Shown here piece by piece: positions 34,501 to 41,455 of a DNA stretch of 64,000 nt. Positions within the stretch are counted from its first letter, which is position 1; each line of letters opens with the position of its first letter. A program made the position numbers and the translations under genes. Source of the stretch: Nocardia sp. BMG51109 (GTDB lineage Bacteria; Actinomycetota; Actinomycetes; Mycobacteriales; Mycobacteriaceae); the NCBI RefSeq assembly GCF_000526215.1, contig NZ_JAFQ01000004.1, positions 6,944,001-7,008,000 of the forward strand, in the 5' to 3' direction. The notes under the pieces are model-generated. The model was not told the origin of the DNA. It searched no databases and worked only from the letters and a program-made list of their open reading frames with translations.

Positions 34501-37500
34501 CGAGCACACCCGCGTGGTCGGCGAGCACATCCGGCGTCCAGGCCAGGTCGAGGTGCGCCACCCAGCGGCCGTCGCTCATCCGGACCTGCGGGACCGGTCC
34601 GCCCGCCGCCACCTCGAGCAGCCCGGTCATCGCCGCCTCGGCATCGGCCGCGGTCACCACCGGAGCGCCGCCGGCGCGGGCGGACGGCGGCACGCCGATT
34701 CCGATCCGGAGCCGCGCTCCCGGCGTCAGCGGAACTTCCAATTCGACTCGCTCGGAAGAGATCTCGCGAAGCGTCGCGCCGGTGGGCGGGTGGCTGCGTG
34801 ATCCGCCCCGCCCGGGCGTCCACGCGTCGGGGGCACCGAGCCGGCGCACCGGATTGGGCACCAGCCTCCCGGCCCAGGACAGGTCCGGCGCACCGAGCAC
34901 GACGTCGGTCGTGGCACCGGCCTCGCCGGACCGCCTGCGGGCGGCCACCGCCAGTGGCCGCGCGCCGGTGGCCAGGACGGCATCGGTGGCCGCCCGCTCG
35001 AACCGATCGAGCAACTCGCCGACCGGCTCGTCCACCCGGGTGATTCCGGCGACCGAGACCGGGCCGGGAATCACGCACACCGCGTCGGCCGCATAGCGCG
35101 GATCGTGCGCCTGCCACAGCGAATCCGACCGCCACCAGCGCCGGACCTCGGAGTCCAGCACCGGGACGAAGTTCACCGGCTTTCCGGGAGTCCGGCACAG
35201 CGCGACGAAGAAGTGCGCATCGGCCGGGTGCAGCACGGTCGTCTCGGCGTCGGGATACGCCCCGATCAGTGCGGTGACGGCGTCGCCGGGCCGGTCGAAC
35301 AGGGTGGGATCGGCGAACAGAGACGGAATCGGGCCTCGGTCCGCCGGGTGCAGCCGGGCCTCGGTGCGATGCGCCATCGCGGTGAACCGGTCGCGCCAGG
35401 AGACATCGGGCCACGGCGGGCCGGTGACACCGGCGGCCAGTTCGACGTAGCGGCGCAGCCAAGCCGCGTAGGTCATGGCGCTCAGGTCACCGAAGTACGG
35501 CTTGGCGGTGCGATTCAGCGCCGCGATGATCTCGTCCCGTCGCGCTTCGACCGCCGCCGCGTCCCCGGCGACCTCGTCCAGCAACCGGCCGGTGCGTGCC
35601 GCGGAATTGTCGATCTCGTGGATATCGGCGCCCAAATGGCTTCGGCCGGACGTGATTCCGCCGCGAGACGCGCCTGCCGAGACCCAGTCGGGGGTGCCGG
35701 GCGTCTCCACCAGCAGCCGCTTGACCTGTGGCGAGGTCGTGGCCTCGGCGGTGGCCATGGCGGCGGTGCCGACCAGCACCCCGTCCACCGGCATCGGCGG
35801 CCGCCCGTACGGCCGCGACCATGCTCCGGTGAGATAGTCCGCCGCCCGCGCCGGGGTGCCGATTCCGCCTCCGGCGCAGATCACGACGCCGGGGTGCAGC
35901 CGAAGTTCGGCGTAGGTCTCCAGCAGCAGCTCGTCCAGTTCCTCCCAGGAGTGGTGCCCGCCGGCGCGGCCGCCCTCGATGTGCACGATGATCGGCTGCC
36001 CCGGCATCTCGACCGCGATCCGGGCCACCTGCCGGATCTGCGCGACGGTGCCGGGTTTGAAGGCGACATACGGGATTCCCGCCTCGGTCAGCTCCTCGAC
36101 CAGGGCCACCGCGGCGTCGAGTTCCGGAATGCCGGCGCTGATCACCACCCCGTCCAGCGGCGCGCCGCCCGCCCGCGCCTGCTGCACCAGCCGCTTGCCG
36201 CCCAGCTGCAACGACCACAGGTACGGGTCGAGGAACAGCGCGTTGAACTGCACCGCGCGGCCCGGCTCCAGCAGGCTCCGCAGCCGGGCCACCGAATCGG
36301 CGAACACCGCGCCGGTGACCTGACCGCCGCCGGCGAGTTCGGCCCAGTGCCCGGCGTTCGCCGCGGCCGCCACGATCCCGGCATCCACGGTCGTCGGGGT
36401 CATGCCCGCCAGCAGGATCGGGGAACGGCCGGTGAGCCGGGTGAAGGCCGTCTCGGTCACCACCCGGCCGTCCGGCAACGCGACCGGACGCGGCGAGAAC
36501 TCGCTCCAGGACGGCGAAATCGCCGGAGCCGCACCGGGAGTCAGCAAGCTCCGCTGCCCGGCGCGGGTCAGCGCGGGCACGATTCCGATGCCCGACCCGC
36601 GCAACGACGGCGCGGTCAGCCGGGTCAGCAGGTCGCCGGGACCCACATCGAGCACCCACCGCGCCCCGGCCTCCGGCACACCCGCCACGGCCGCGGGCCA
36701 GTCGACCGGATCCACCAGGATCTGCCGGGCGAGCGTCCGGGTCAGGGCCACATCGAGAGCGCATTGCTCCGCCCAGCCCGCCGCCAGCTCGACGGCTTCG
36801 CCCAGGGCCGGGTGATGGAACGCGAGGTCGATCGGCAGCCGCTCGAACTCCGGGGCACGGCCCACGCCGCCGGGCCCGCGCGCGACCCGCTCGGCGGTCC
36901 GCCGCGTGTACCGTTCCTCGACCCGTTCCAGTTGCTCCGGCGGGCCGGACAGCACCGCGTGACGCCGGCCGTTGCGTATCGAAACCACCGGCGCCGCAAC
37001 AGGGTCGAGCCCCTCGGCGACCTCGGCCACGACCGCGCGCAACTCGTCGGGGTCCGCGTGCGATACGGCGACCATCGGGGTGCGCTCCCCCAGCACGACG
37101 AGCCCGAGCCGTCGTCCGGCTCGCGCACCCGCGGCACCGATCAGCCGGGCGATCGCCAGCAGACGGGGATCGGCGCCACGGTCGGCGGCCGCGGCCACGC
37201 CCAGCACACCCTGCGAATGCCCCGCGAGCGAAACCGGCGGGGTCCGCGCAAGATCCAGTCCGTGCCGCGCCAGCGCCCGCAAGCCCGCGATCTGGCTCAG
37301 CAGAATCCCCGGCACCGACACGGCGGGCGAGCGCAGCACCGACACCGACGGGCGGCCCACGGACCCTCCCGCGAGATCGTCGCTCGCCCGGAACCAGGCG
37401 ACGGGGTCGAACCCGGCGGGGGCCGCGACCAGGAGCTGTCCGGCGATCGGCGCCAGCACGTCCGCGGCGTGGCGCACCACCTCCGCGATCTCCCCGGTCA

Positions 37501-37687
37501 GGTCGTGGTCGTCGCATATCTCCGCGCACGGTTCCAGCCACGAGACGCCCTGCCCACCGAATGCCAGCGCGTAGCCGTGGCCGGCCCGGAGCCGCTCGAT
37601 CAGCGGAATACCGGCCCCTCGAGCGCCGTCGTCGTACGCATGTCGTACGCCCGGAGTCACGCTGTCATCGATCGTCACGACGACCAC
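28511..37687 (-). CDS. fas: Type I fatty acid synthase (fungal/mycobacterial FAS-I), cluster-encoded
   Basis: The chain is 3058 aa from GTG 37687; GTG 37678 is likelier, as GAGGGG lies 11 bases before it. Domain order is that of mycobacterial FAS-I: AT with A-G-H-S158-Q-G; ER (about 415-700) with I-L-L-A-G-M-T-P and H-I-E-G-G-R-A-G-G-H-H; hotdog DH with G-D-H1232-N-P-I-H; malonyl/palmitoyl transferase with A-G-H-S1438-L-G-E; ACP with Ser1807 in G-V-S-S-R-R-N-Q; KR with T-G-A-S-K-G-S at 2114 and Tyr2277-x-x-x-Lys2281; KS with Cys2706, His2858 and His2899. All catalytic residues I can place are present. There is no phosphopantetheinyl-transferase domain, as in mycobacteria. It would make acyl-CoA from acetyl- and malonyl-CoA. 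Lying directly before a FAAL-PKS, it is probably a dedicated starter-chain synthase rather than the housekeeping copy, but the window alone cannot prove a second copy exists. Confidence 0.9.
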   Translation of the reverse strand: MVVVTIDDSVTPGVRHAYDDGARGAGIPLIERLRAGHGYALAFGGQGVSWLEPCAEICDDHDLTGEIAEVVRHAADVLAPIAGQLLVAAPAGFDPVAWFRASDDLAGGSVGRPSVSVLRSPAVSVPGILLSQIAGLRALARHGLDLARTPPVSLAGHSQGVLGVAAAADRGADPRLLAIARLIGAAGARAGRRLGLVVLGERTPMVAVSHADPDELRAVVAEVAEGLDPVAAPVVSIRNGRRHAVLSGPPEQLERVEERYTRRTAERVARGPGGVGRAPEFERLPIDLAFHHPALGEAVELAAGWAEQCALDVALTRTLARQILVDPVDWPAAVAGVPEAGARWVLDVGPGDLLTRLTAPSLRGSGIGIVPALTRAGQRSLLTPGAAPAISPSWSEFSPRPVALPDGRVVTETAFTRLTGRSPILLAGMTPTTVDAGIVAAAANAGHWAELAGGGQVTGAVFADSVARLRSLLEPGRAVQFNALFLDPYLWSLQLGGKRLVQQARAGGAPLDGVVISAGIPELDAAVALVEELTEAGIPYVAFKPGTVAQIRQVARIAVEMPGQPIIVHIEGGRAGGHHSWEELDELLLETYAELRLHPGVVICAGGGIGTPARAADYLTGAWSRPYGRPPMPVDGVLVGTAAMATAEATTSPQVKRLLVETPGTPDWVSAGASRGGITSGRSHLGADIHEIDNSAARTGRLLDEVAGDAAAVEARRDEIIAALNRTAKPYFGDLSAMTYAAWLRRYVELAAGVTGPPWPDVSWRDRFTAMAHRTEARLHPADRGPIPSLFADPTLFDRPGDAVTALIGAYPDAETTVLHPADAHFFVALCRTPGKPVNFVPVLDSEVRRWWRSDSLWQAHDPRYAADAVCVIPGPVSVAGITRVDEPVGELLDRFERAATDAVLATGARPLAVAARRRSGEAGATTDVVLGAPDLSWAGRLVPNPVRRLGAPDAWTPGRGGSRSHPPTGATLREISSERVELEVPLTPGARLRIGIGVPPSARAGGAPVVTAADAEAAMTGLLEVAAGGPVPQVRMSDGRWVAHLDLAWTPDVLADHAGVLDTGFPDAVAVAGGTAPDVLVGACWPAVFAVLGAVRGPGPAAAVEGLLDLVHLDHQVRLSGEWPSATSVLTVRAESGDVVDTESGRVIEVHVRVGAILDDVGTGLENPVLATLTERFAIRGRTGPGAPADPPQAAGTRTTVTRDTPRRRRRDLRVVAPASMAAFAELSGDHNPIHTSAAAAALAGLDDVIVHGMWLSAAGQYAAGGAGRPAARAVTAWTARFLGMVRPGDTIDIRVDRIAADAGAEIVEVSCRVGDEPVMLATGRLAPPPTVYAFPGQGIQRQGMGLDAMARSRAAGDVWQRADAHTRRVLGFSILAVVRDNPAAVRAGGIEYRHPDGVLHLTQFTQAALATLGVAQAAELRESGVFVEGAVFAGHSLGEYVALAAVAEVIPLETLLEIVFQRGQAMDQLVPRDADGHSEYGMAAIRPAAIGLTDRDVVAFVAGVAQRAGEFLEVVNLNLRDAQYSVAGTEAGLHALAAEIDARRGGSGGERAFVRIPGVDVPFHSRVLRAGVAEFRAKLDELLPATIRPEVLVGRYIPNLIPAPFTLEREFLSAITDLVPSEPLAAVLDDYDEWAARPAQLCRIVLIELLAWQFASPVRWIETQDLLFTDEGRGGLGMRRFVEVGLAAAPTLANLAARTLRLPGFGVVEVLNAERDAAVVLGTDADPVDTESPDTESLQIEQPQIEQPAADVPPVPDASADVVRPEDIPFTAADATTVLIALWTKLRPDQIGPADTVEGLCDGVSSRRNQLLVDLSAELSVGAIDGAAEADTASLAVTVRKLARTYRPFGSVLTEWLNDHLRRVLGPSGRRPAAIGDRLRTVWGLGDGWTGHVTAELALGTREGTSVRGGELGGLVPGPLGDGAAVDAAVDAAVRAVATRHGVAVSLLATGGAAGASVDPAAIGEFAERITGRDGVLAAAARLVLDQLGLAEPSRLESAPDTGVLDAVSAELGPDWPRLVEPAFDADRAVCLDDRWAGAREDLARVWSSGVMLDPAGFAGTGESVAAQAQWWRDRASAAGRDELASAYVRIARAARSAEPGEFAADIAVVTGASKGSIAAALAGGLLAGGATVIATTSRLDDERLAFYRELYRDHARGGAALWVVPANLASYRDVDALIEWIANPRVRSAGGTSQVIKPAWTPTLLLPFAAPRVSGDLSEAGARAETEMRLLLWTVERLVGGLSRIGADRDVDAKLHVLLPGSPNRGVFGGDGAYGESKAALDAVVAKWRSERTWSRRVTLVHALIGWVRGTGLMSHNDPLAAAVEDLGVRTWSAEEMAAELLAHCSAEARTAAATGPRHVDLTGGLAGVELDLSALATAATGDTRPGADREPEPVVAALPSPPVAGPTPRIAEWGTVTTDLADMVVIVGAGELGPYGSARTRFEMEVSDRLSAAGVLELAWTTGLVTWENDPAPGWYDTDTGDPVPEAEIAERYHDAVLARTGIRSYADDGVLAGDTVPLLASVFLERDMTFTVGSESEARAFAAADGANTVIAPVPDSRDWTVIRKAGTEIRVPRRAEMTRTVGGQIPSGFDPRRWGIPPDMASALDRLAVWNIVTAVDAFVGAGFAPDELMRWVHPAAVANTMGTGLGALAAMRSSYLDRLLGEERPNDILQETLLNVTAAHVVQSYIGSYGAMVHPVGACATAAVSVAEGADKIRFRRADFVVAGGIDDLSAESVGGFADMSATADSTALAASGIAERRFSRPNDRRRAGFVESQGGGTVLLTRGDLALELGLPVLGVVAYADSFGDGVQTSIPAPGLGALAAGRGGEESEVAANLRGLGVTPDDIAVVSKHDTSTAANDPNESDLHERLATALGRTEGNPLFVVSQKSLTGHAKGGAAAFQLIGLCQVLTTGVVTPNRSLDCVDDALAAHGRLVWVREPLEFGESLPLRAGLLTSLGFGHISCLIALVHPEAFLRAVPGERIEEYLSRSQARLLAGRRRLADAMCGGAPLYRRPTGRLGPEGTSAADIRSGEAATLLSRDARLTADGVYRP

Positions 37688-38049
37688 TTCCCCTCAGAGG
37701 ATTCGTCCCGAATTCGCGGATCTTCCGCCACGGGTTCCGAATGTGGAACCATCGCGATCCCGCGGCCGAATCCGCGCCCACACCATCGTAGGAATTGCGC
37801 GGATATCCGGCCGATACCGTACGAATTCGGGATTCGGAATCGTGCTGGTAATCGCAACAATATCGGAAATCGGAGACATGACATCCCCCCGACCGGGTGC
37901 GGACTTCCGGTCGTGAATGTTACCCAATGTTACCGAACGTTACCGCGAGAGAATGAATCACGCTGATTCGATGCCGTGAAACCGGCCTCCGACCGGGTTA
38001 TGTTACTCGGCCGGAGGGACGTTACCGGTCGAGGAGAGTGTGTCACCCC
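37688..38049. promoter_or_regulatory. Divergent promoter region between FAS-I and ABC importer operons
   Basis: This 360-bp gene-free spacer must carry both outward promoters. It contains an AT-rich stretch near the FAS-I end and the GTTAC repeats listed separately. No coding frame within it is convincing. Confidence 0.6.
37916..37945. repeat. Three tandem 10-bp GTTACC repeats
   Basis: AATGTTACCC, AATGTTACCG and AACGTTACCG lie head to tail with an exact 10-bp period, one helical turn, 230-260 bp upstream of FAS-I and 105-134 bp upstream of the solute-binding protein gene. Two more copies, TATGTTACTC (37999-38008) and GACGTTACCG (38018-38027), lie next to the ribosome binding site of the importer operon. 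Same-face tandem sites suggest cooperative binding of a regulator. Confidence 0.6.
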
Positions 38050-39621
38050 GTGCGTAGAAACAAAGGGAACGCGTTGATCGCGGCCGGGCTCGCGGCTCTG
38101 GTGCTGTTCACCGGGTGCTCGTCGGGCGGAAGCGACCCGGGCGAGGGCGGTGAATTCATCACCGGCCTGTATCTGGAACCGCGGGGGCTCGATCCGCACC
38201 GGCAAACGTATTGGGAGACCTACCGGATATCGCGCCACATTTTCGAACCGCTGATCGGCGAGGACCTCACCGCCACCTCGGGCACCCCCGGACTGGTACC
38301 GGTGCTGGCCACCGACTGGGACCACAGCCCGGACGGCCGGGTGTGGAACTTCCGGCTGCGCGAGGGCGTCACCTTTCACGACGGCACCCCGTTCGACGCG
38401 GCCGCGCTGGACAAGAACGTGCGCCGGGTGTGGGACCGTAACTACGAGTTCTTCGACGAGGAGAGCGCGGGCAGGGTCAAGGTGTGGTTCGGCAACCTGC
38501 GCGCGGCGCACCCGACCGGCGACCACTCCTACGCCTTCGAATTCGCCGAGCCGTTCCTCGGATTCCCGCGGATCCTCGCGCAGTCGATGTACACCCTCGC
38601 CATCGGCAACCCGGCGGTGTGGGAGAAGTACGGTAACAACGGATTCGCCGACCATCCGGAGGGCACCGGACCGTACCGGTTCGTCTCCCGGGCGATCGGT
38701 GACCGGATCGTGTTGCAACGCAACGAGAAGTACTGGGGCCGGCGACCGAACTCGGACACCCTGACCTTCCGGATCATCCCGAACAACCAGACCCGGGTCG
38801 CCTCGCTGCGCAACGGCGAGGTCGACCTGATCAGCTATGTGCCGCCCGACGACGTGCAGCCCTTGGAAGGCGCCGGGTTCCAGGTTCCGCGCGGTACCGG
38901 CGCCGAGGTGATGTTCTTCACCTTCAACCTCCGCAATCCCGTGTTCGGCGACGACCGGGTCCGCCGGGCGCTGACCCACGGCATCGACCGGGAGGCATTG
39001 GCGCGGGAGGTCTACAACGGCTACGCGACGGCGCAGTACTCGATCCTCCCGCCCGGCAACGAGGCCTACGATCCGGCCGTCCGGGATTTCCCGTACGACC
39101 CGGAGCTGGCCCGGAAACTGCTCGCGGAGGCCGGTTTCGGACCGGGGCAGCTGCGCTTCAACCTGGTCGTCGACGTGGCGAACGACAATCTGGCCCAGTG
39201 GCTGCAGGCGAGCTTGAAGAAGATCGGCGTCGAGCTGGACATCGTCAGCCTGGACCGGGTCAACTATTCGGCCCGCATCTACAACCCGCAGCCCGGTGAC
39301 GGCCTGAGCATCGACGAGTTCGGCGAGACCGATGCCGAGTGGCTGTACAACGCCTACAACGGCCTGAAGAACCGCGGCCTCGACCCCGCGCGCTATCCCG
39401 AGGTCACCTCGGCGATCGGGACGGCACTGCACACCTCCGACGCGAATGCGCGAATCGGGCTGTGGCGCAAGGCCGAACAACAGTTCCGCGACAACGCCCT
39501 GGCGATCCCCGTGGTCAACCAGAACCGCTTCTACGCGGCCGGGCCGAACGTCGAGGGGTTCGTGTTCCCCACCACCAACTGGTACGACCTGTCCCCGGTC
39601 CGGCTCACGGGTTCGCGATGA
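38050..39621 (+). CDS. ABC transporter family 5 solute-binding lipoprotein
   Basis: This is a 523-aa exported protein. I choose GTG 38050, preceded by GAGGAGAG, because the GTG at 38038 would start directly on that site. The signal peptide has R-R-N-K and a hydrophobic core, then the lipobox L-F-T-G-C with Cys23, so it is a membrane-anchored lipoprotein outside the membrane. The SBP_bac_5 fold is shown by D-P-H-R-Q-T-Y near the start, W-N-F-R-L-R-E-G-V-T-F-H-D-G-T-P-F at about 110, and V-R-R-A-L-T-H-G-I-D-R near 305. Family members bind peptides, nickel, opines or glycosides. It is the first gene of an importer operon whose later genes encode flavin monooxygenases, so the ligand may be an organosulfur or similar compound. 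Confidence 0.9.
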   Translation: MRRNKGNALIAAGLAALVLFTGCSSGGSDPGEGGEFITGLYLEPRGLDPHRQTYWETYRISRHIFEPLIGEDLTATSGTPGLVPVLATDWDHSPDGRVWNFRLREGVTFHDGTPFDAAALDKNVRRVWDRNYEFFDEESAGRVKVWFGNLRAAHPTGDHSYAFEFAEPFLGFPRILAQSMYTLAIGNPAVWEKYGNNGFADHPEGTGPYRFVSRAIGDRIVLQRNEKYWGRRPNSDTLTFRIIPNNQTRVASLRNGEVDLISYVPPDDVQPLEGAGFQVPRGTGAEVMFFTFNLRNPVFGDDRVRRALTHGIDREALAREVYNGYATAQYSILPPGNEAYDPAVRDFPYDPELARKLLAEAGFGPGQLRFNLVVDVANDNLAQWLQASLKKIGVELDIVSLDRVNYSARIYNPQPGDGLSIDEFGETDAEWLYNAYNGLKNRGLDPARYPEVTSAIGTALHTSDANARIGLWRKAEQQFRDNALAIPVVNQNRFYAAGPNVEGFVFPTTNWYDLSPVRLTGSR

Positions 39622-40574
39622 CACTGTTGCGCCACACCGGGTTCCGGCTGCTGAACATGGCGCCGATCCTGGTGCTCGTCTCGGTGCTCGCGTTCCTGCT
39701 CGGCGCGCTCACCCCCGGTGATCCGGTCGAATCCCAGTTCGCCTCGCGCTACACCCCCGAGCAGCTCGACGAGCTGCGCGCCACCTACGGGCTGAATCTG
39801 CCCCTGTGGGAACAGTATTTCGTCTGGGTGAAGAACCTGTTCGCCGACGGGGGCGGAGTGTCGCTGACGCTGGGAACACCGGTGTTCGACATCCTGATCC
39901 CGCCGTTCCGCAACACGCTGATCCTCACGGCGGCCGGAACCCTGGTGTGCGTGGTGTTCGGGACGCTGATCGGGATGCTGGCCGGATTCTTCCACGGCAC
40001 CTGGATCGACCGCGGCGTCATGCTGCTGGTCCAGGTCGGCAGCAATCTGTCGGTCTATTGGTTCGGCCTCGTCCTGATCGGCGTGTTCGCGCTGCACCTG
40101 GGCTGGTTCCCGGTCAGCGGGATGCGGTCGCGCGGCGGTGGCGGATTCCCCGATCTGGTCGAACATCTGGTGCTGCCCGCGGTGTCGTCGGCGCTGATCT
40201 CCCTGCTGGTGCTGGCCCGATTCGTGCGGATAGGGGTCATTCGGGAGACGGTCACCGACTACGTCCGCACGTTCCGGTCGCAGGGAGTGCCGCTGCGAAC
40301 GATCTACGGCAAGAACATCGTTCGCAATATTCTGCCGAGCATCGTCAACATCACCGGGCTCGAGATCGGCACCCTGATCACCGGCGTCTTCTTCGTCGAG
40401 ATCGTCTTCAACTGGCCCGGCATCGGCACCCAGCTGGTCAATGCCGTGAACGGCAAGGACTATCCGGTGATCCAGGGCGGAATCGTCCTGGTGGCGCTGT
40501 GCTACCTGCTCGTCAACCTGATCACCGATGTGATCGTCGACTCCCTCGATCCGACATTGCGTGGTGCCCCATGA
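39618..40574 (+). CDS. ABC transporter permease (DppB/OppB type)
   Basis: This is a 318-aa inner-membrane protein with six helices. Its ATG overlaps the binding-protein stop (ATGA). The N-terminal L-L-R-H-T-G-F-R-L-L helix, then P-G-D-P at about 33-36 and the large periplasmic loop, are typical of the B-type permease. The EAA-like coupling loop is T-F-R-S-Q-G-V-P-L-R-T-I-Y-G-K-N near 222-237. It pairs with the next gene to form the pore of the importer. Confidence 0.9.
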   Translation: MTLLRHTGFRLLNMAPILVLVSVLAFLLGALTPGDPVESQFASRYTPEQLDELRATYGLNLPLWEQYFVWVKNLFADGGGVSLTLGTPVFDILIPPFRNTLILTAAGTLVCVVFGTLIGMLAGFFHGTWIDRGVMLLVQVGSNLSVYWFGLVLIGVFALHLGWFPVSGMRSRGGGGFPDLVEHLVLPAVSSALISLLVLARFVRIGVIRETVTDYVRTFRSQGVPLRTIYGKNIVRNILPSIVNITGLEIGTLITGVFFVEIVFNWPGIGTQLVNAVNGKDYPVIQGGIVLVALCYLLVNLITDVIVDSLDPTLRGAP

Positions 40575-41455
40575 CATTCGCCCTCACCCCGCGCACTCTC
40601 ACCCTGCGGGCCCCGCGCCGCGCCGGACGGCGGCGGTACAGCGCGCAACTGCTTGCCGGGGCCGTCCTGATCGGTTCGGCGGTGGTGGTCTCGCTGCTGG
40701 CGCCGGTGCTGGCGCCCTACGATCCGCTCGCCACCGACCCTGGCGCGAAGTTCCTGTCCCCGGGCAGCGCCGGGCATCCGCTCGGCACCGACGAACTGGG
40801 CCGTGATCTGCTCAGTCGGCTGCTCTGGGGCGGCCGCACCTCACTGCTGCTGTCCGCGGCCGCGGTGGCCACGGCGACGGTGCTCGGTTCGATCGCCGCG
40901 CTGTTCGCCGGTTTCTCCGGCCCGCGGGTGAGCGGTGTGGTGATGCGGATCGTCGACATGGTGTTCGCCTTCCCCGTCATCCTGGTCGCCGTGGCGCTGG
41001 CCGCGGTGCTGAGCCCCGGCCCCGCGGTCGTCGTGGTCGCGATCGTCTTCGCCGTCGTGCCGTATGTCACCCGCGTGGTGTTCACCGAGGTCAAACAGCA
41101 CACCGGCCGGGAGTACGTGGAAGCCGCGGTCGCCCTGGGCGCCACCCGTGCGACGCTGATGGTGCGTGAGGTGCTGCCCAACGTGGCCGGCGCGATCGTC
41201 GTCTACGCGACGGGCCTGGTGGCCACCATGATCGTGTTCTCCGCGAGCCTGAGCGCGGTGGGTATCGGCGTGCAGCCGCCCACGCCCGACTGGGGGCAGA
41301 TGATCGCCTCCGGCGCGAAAGTCGTGCTGTCCGGGCACATGTACGTGGCCGTGATTCCCGGGCTGACGGTCATGGTCGTGGCCCTGGCCTGCAACTGGCT
41401 CGGTGACGGATTGCACGATCTGTCGAGCCCGCGCATCGGGCGGAGGGCGCGATGA
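40571..41455 (+). CDS. ABC transporter permease (DppC/OppC type)
   Basis: This is a 294-aa protein, again with a 4-bp ATGA overlap with the gene before. The N-terminal cytosolic tail is Arg-rich, the first helix is followed by A-P-Y-D-P-L-A-T-D-P, and H-P-L-G-T-D-E-L-G-R-D-L-L-S-R is the canonical C-type signature at about 74. The coupling loop reads E-A-A-V-A-L-G-A-T. Five to six transmembrane helices are expected. It forms a heterodimeric channel with the preceding permease. Confidence 0.9.
   Translation: MTFALTPRTLTLRAPRRAGRRRYSAQLLAGAVLIGSAVVVSLLAPVLAPYDPLATDPGAKFLSPGSAGHPLGTDELGRDLLSRLLWGGRTSLLLSAAAVATATVLGSIAALFAGFSGPRVSGVVMRIVDMVFAFPVILVAVALAAVLSPGPAVVVVAIVFAVVPYVTRVVFTEVKQHTGREYVEAAVALGATRATLMVREVLPNVAGAIVVYATGLVATMIVFSASLSAVGIGVQPPTPDWGQMIASGAKVVLSGHMYVAVIPGLTVMVVALACNWLGDGLHDLSSPRIGRRAR

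Noticed and set aside
37916..37945. Reading the GTTACC tandem as a CRISPR-like array
   Set aside because: Units are 10 bp with no spacers and no cas genes; a regulator-binding tandem fits better.
37916..38027. Reading the GTTAC repeats as GlnR or PhoP boxes
   Set aside because: The spacing is 10 bp rather than 11, the alternate half-sites of GlnR are missing, and the PhoP core GTTCACC is not matched.
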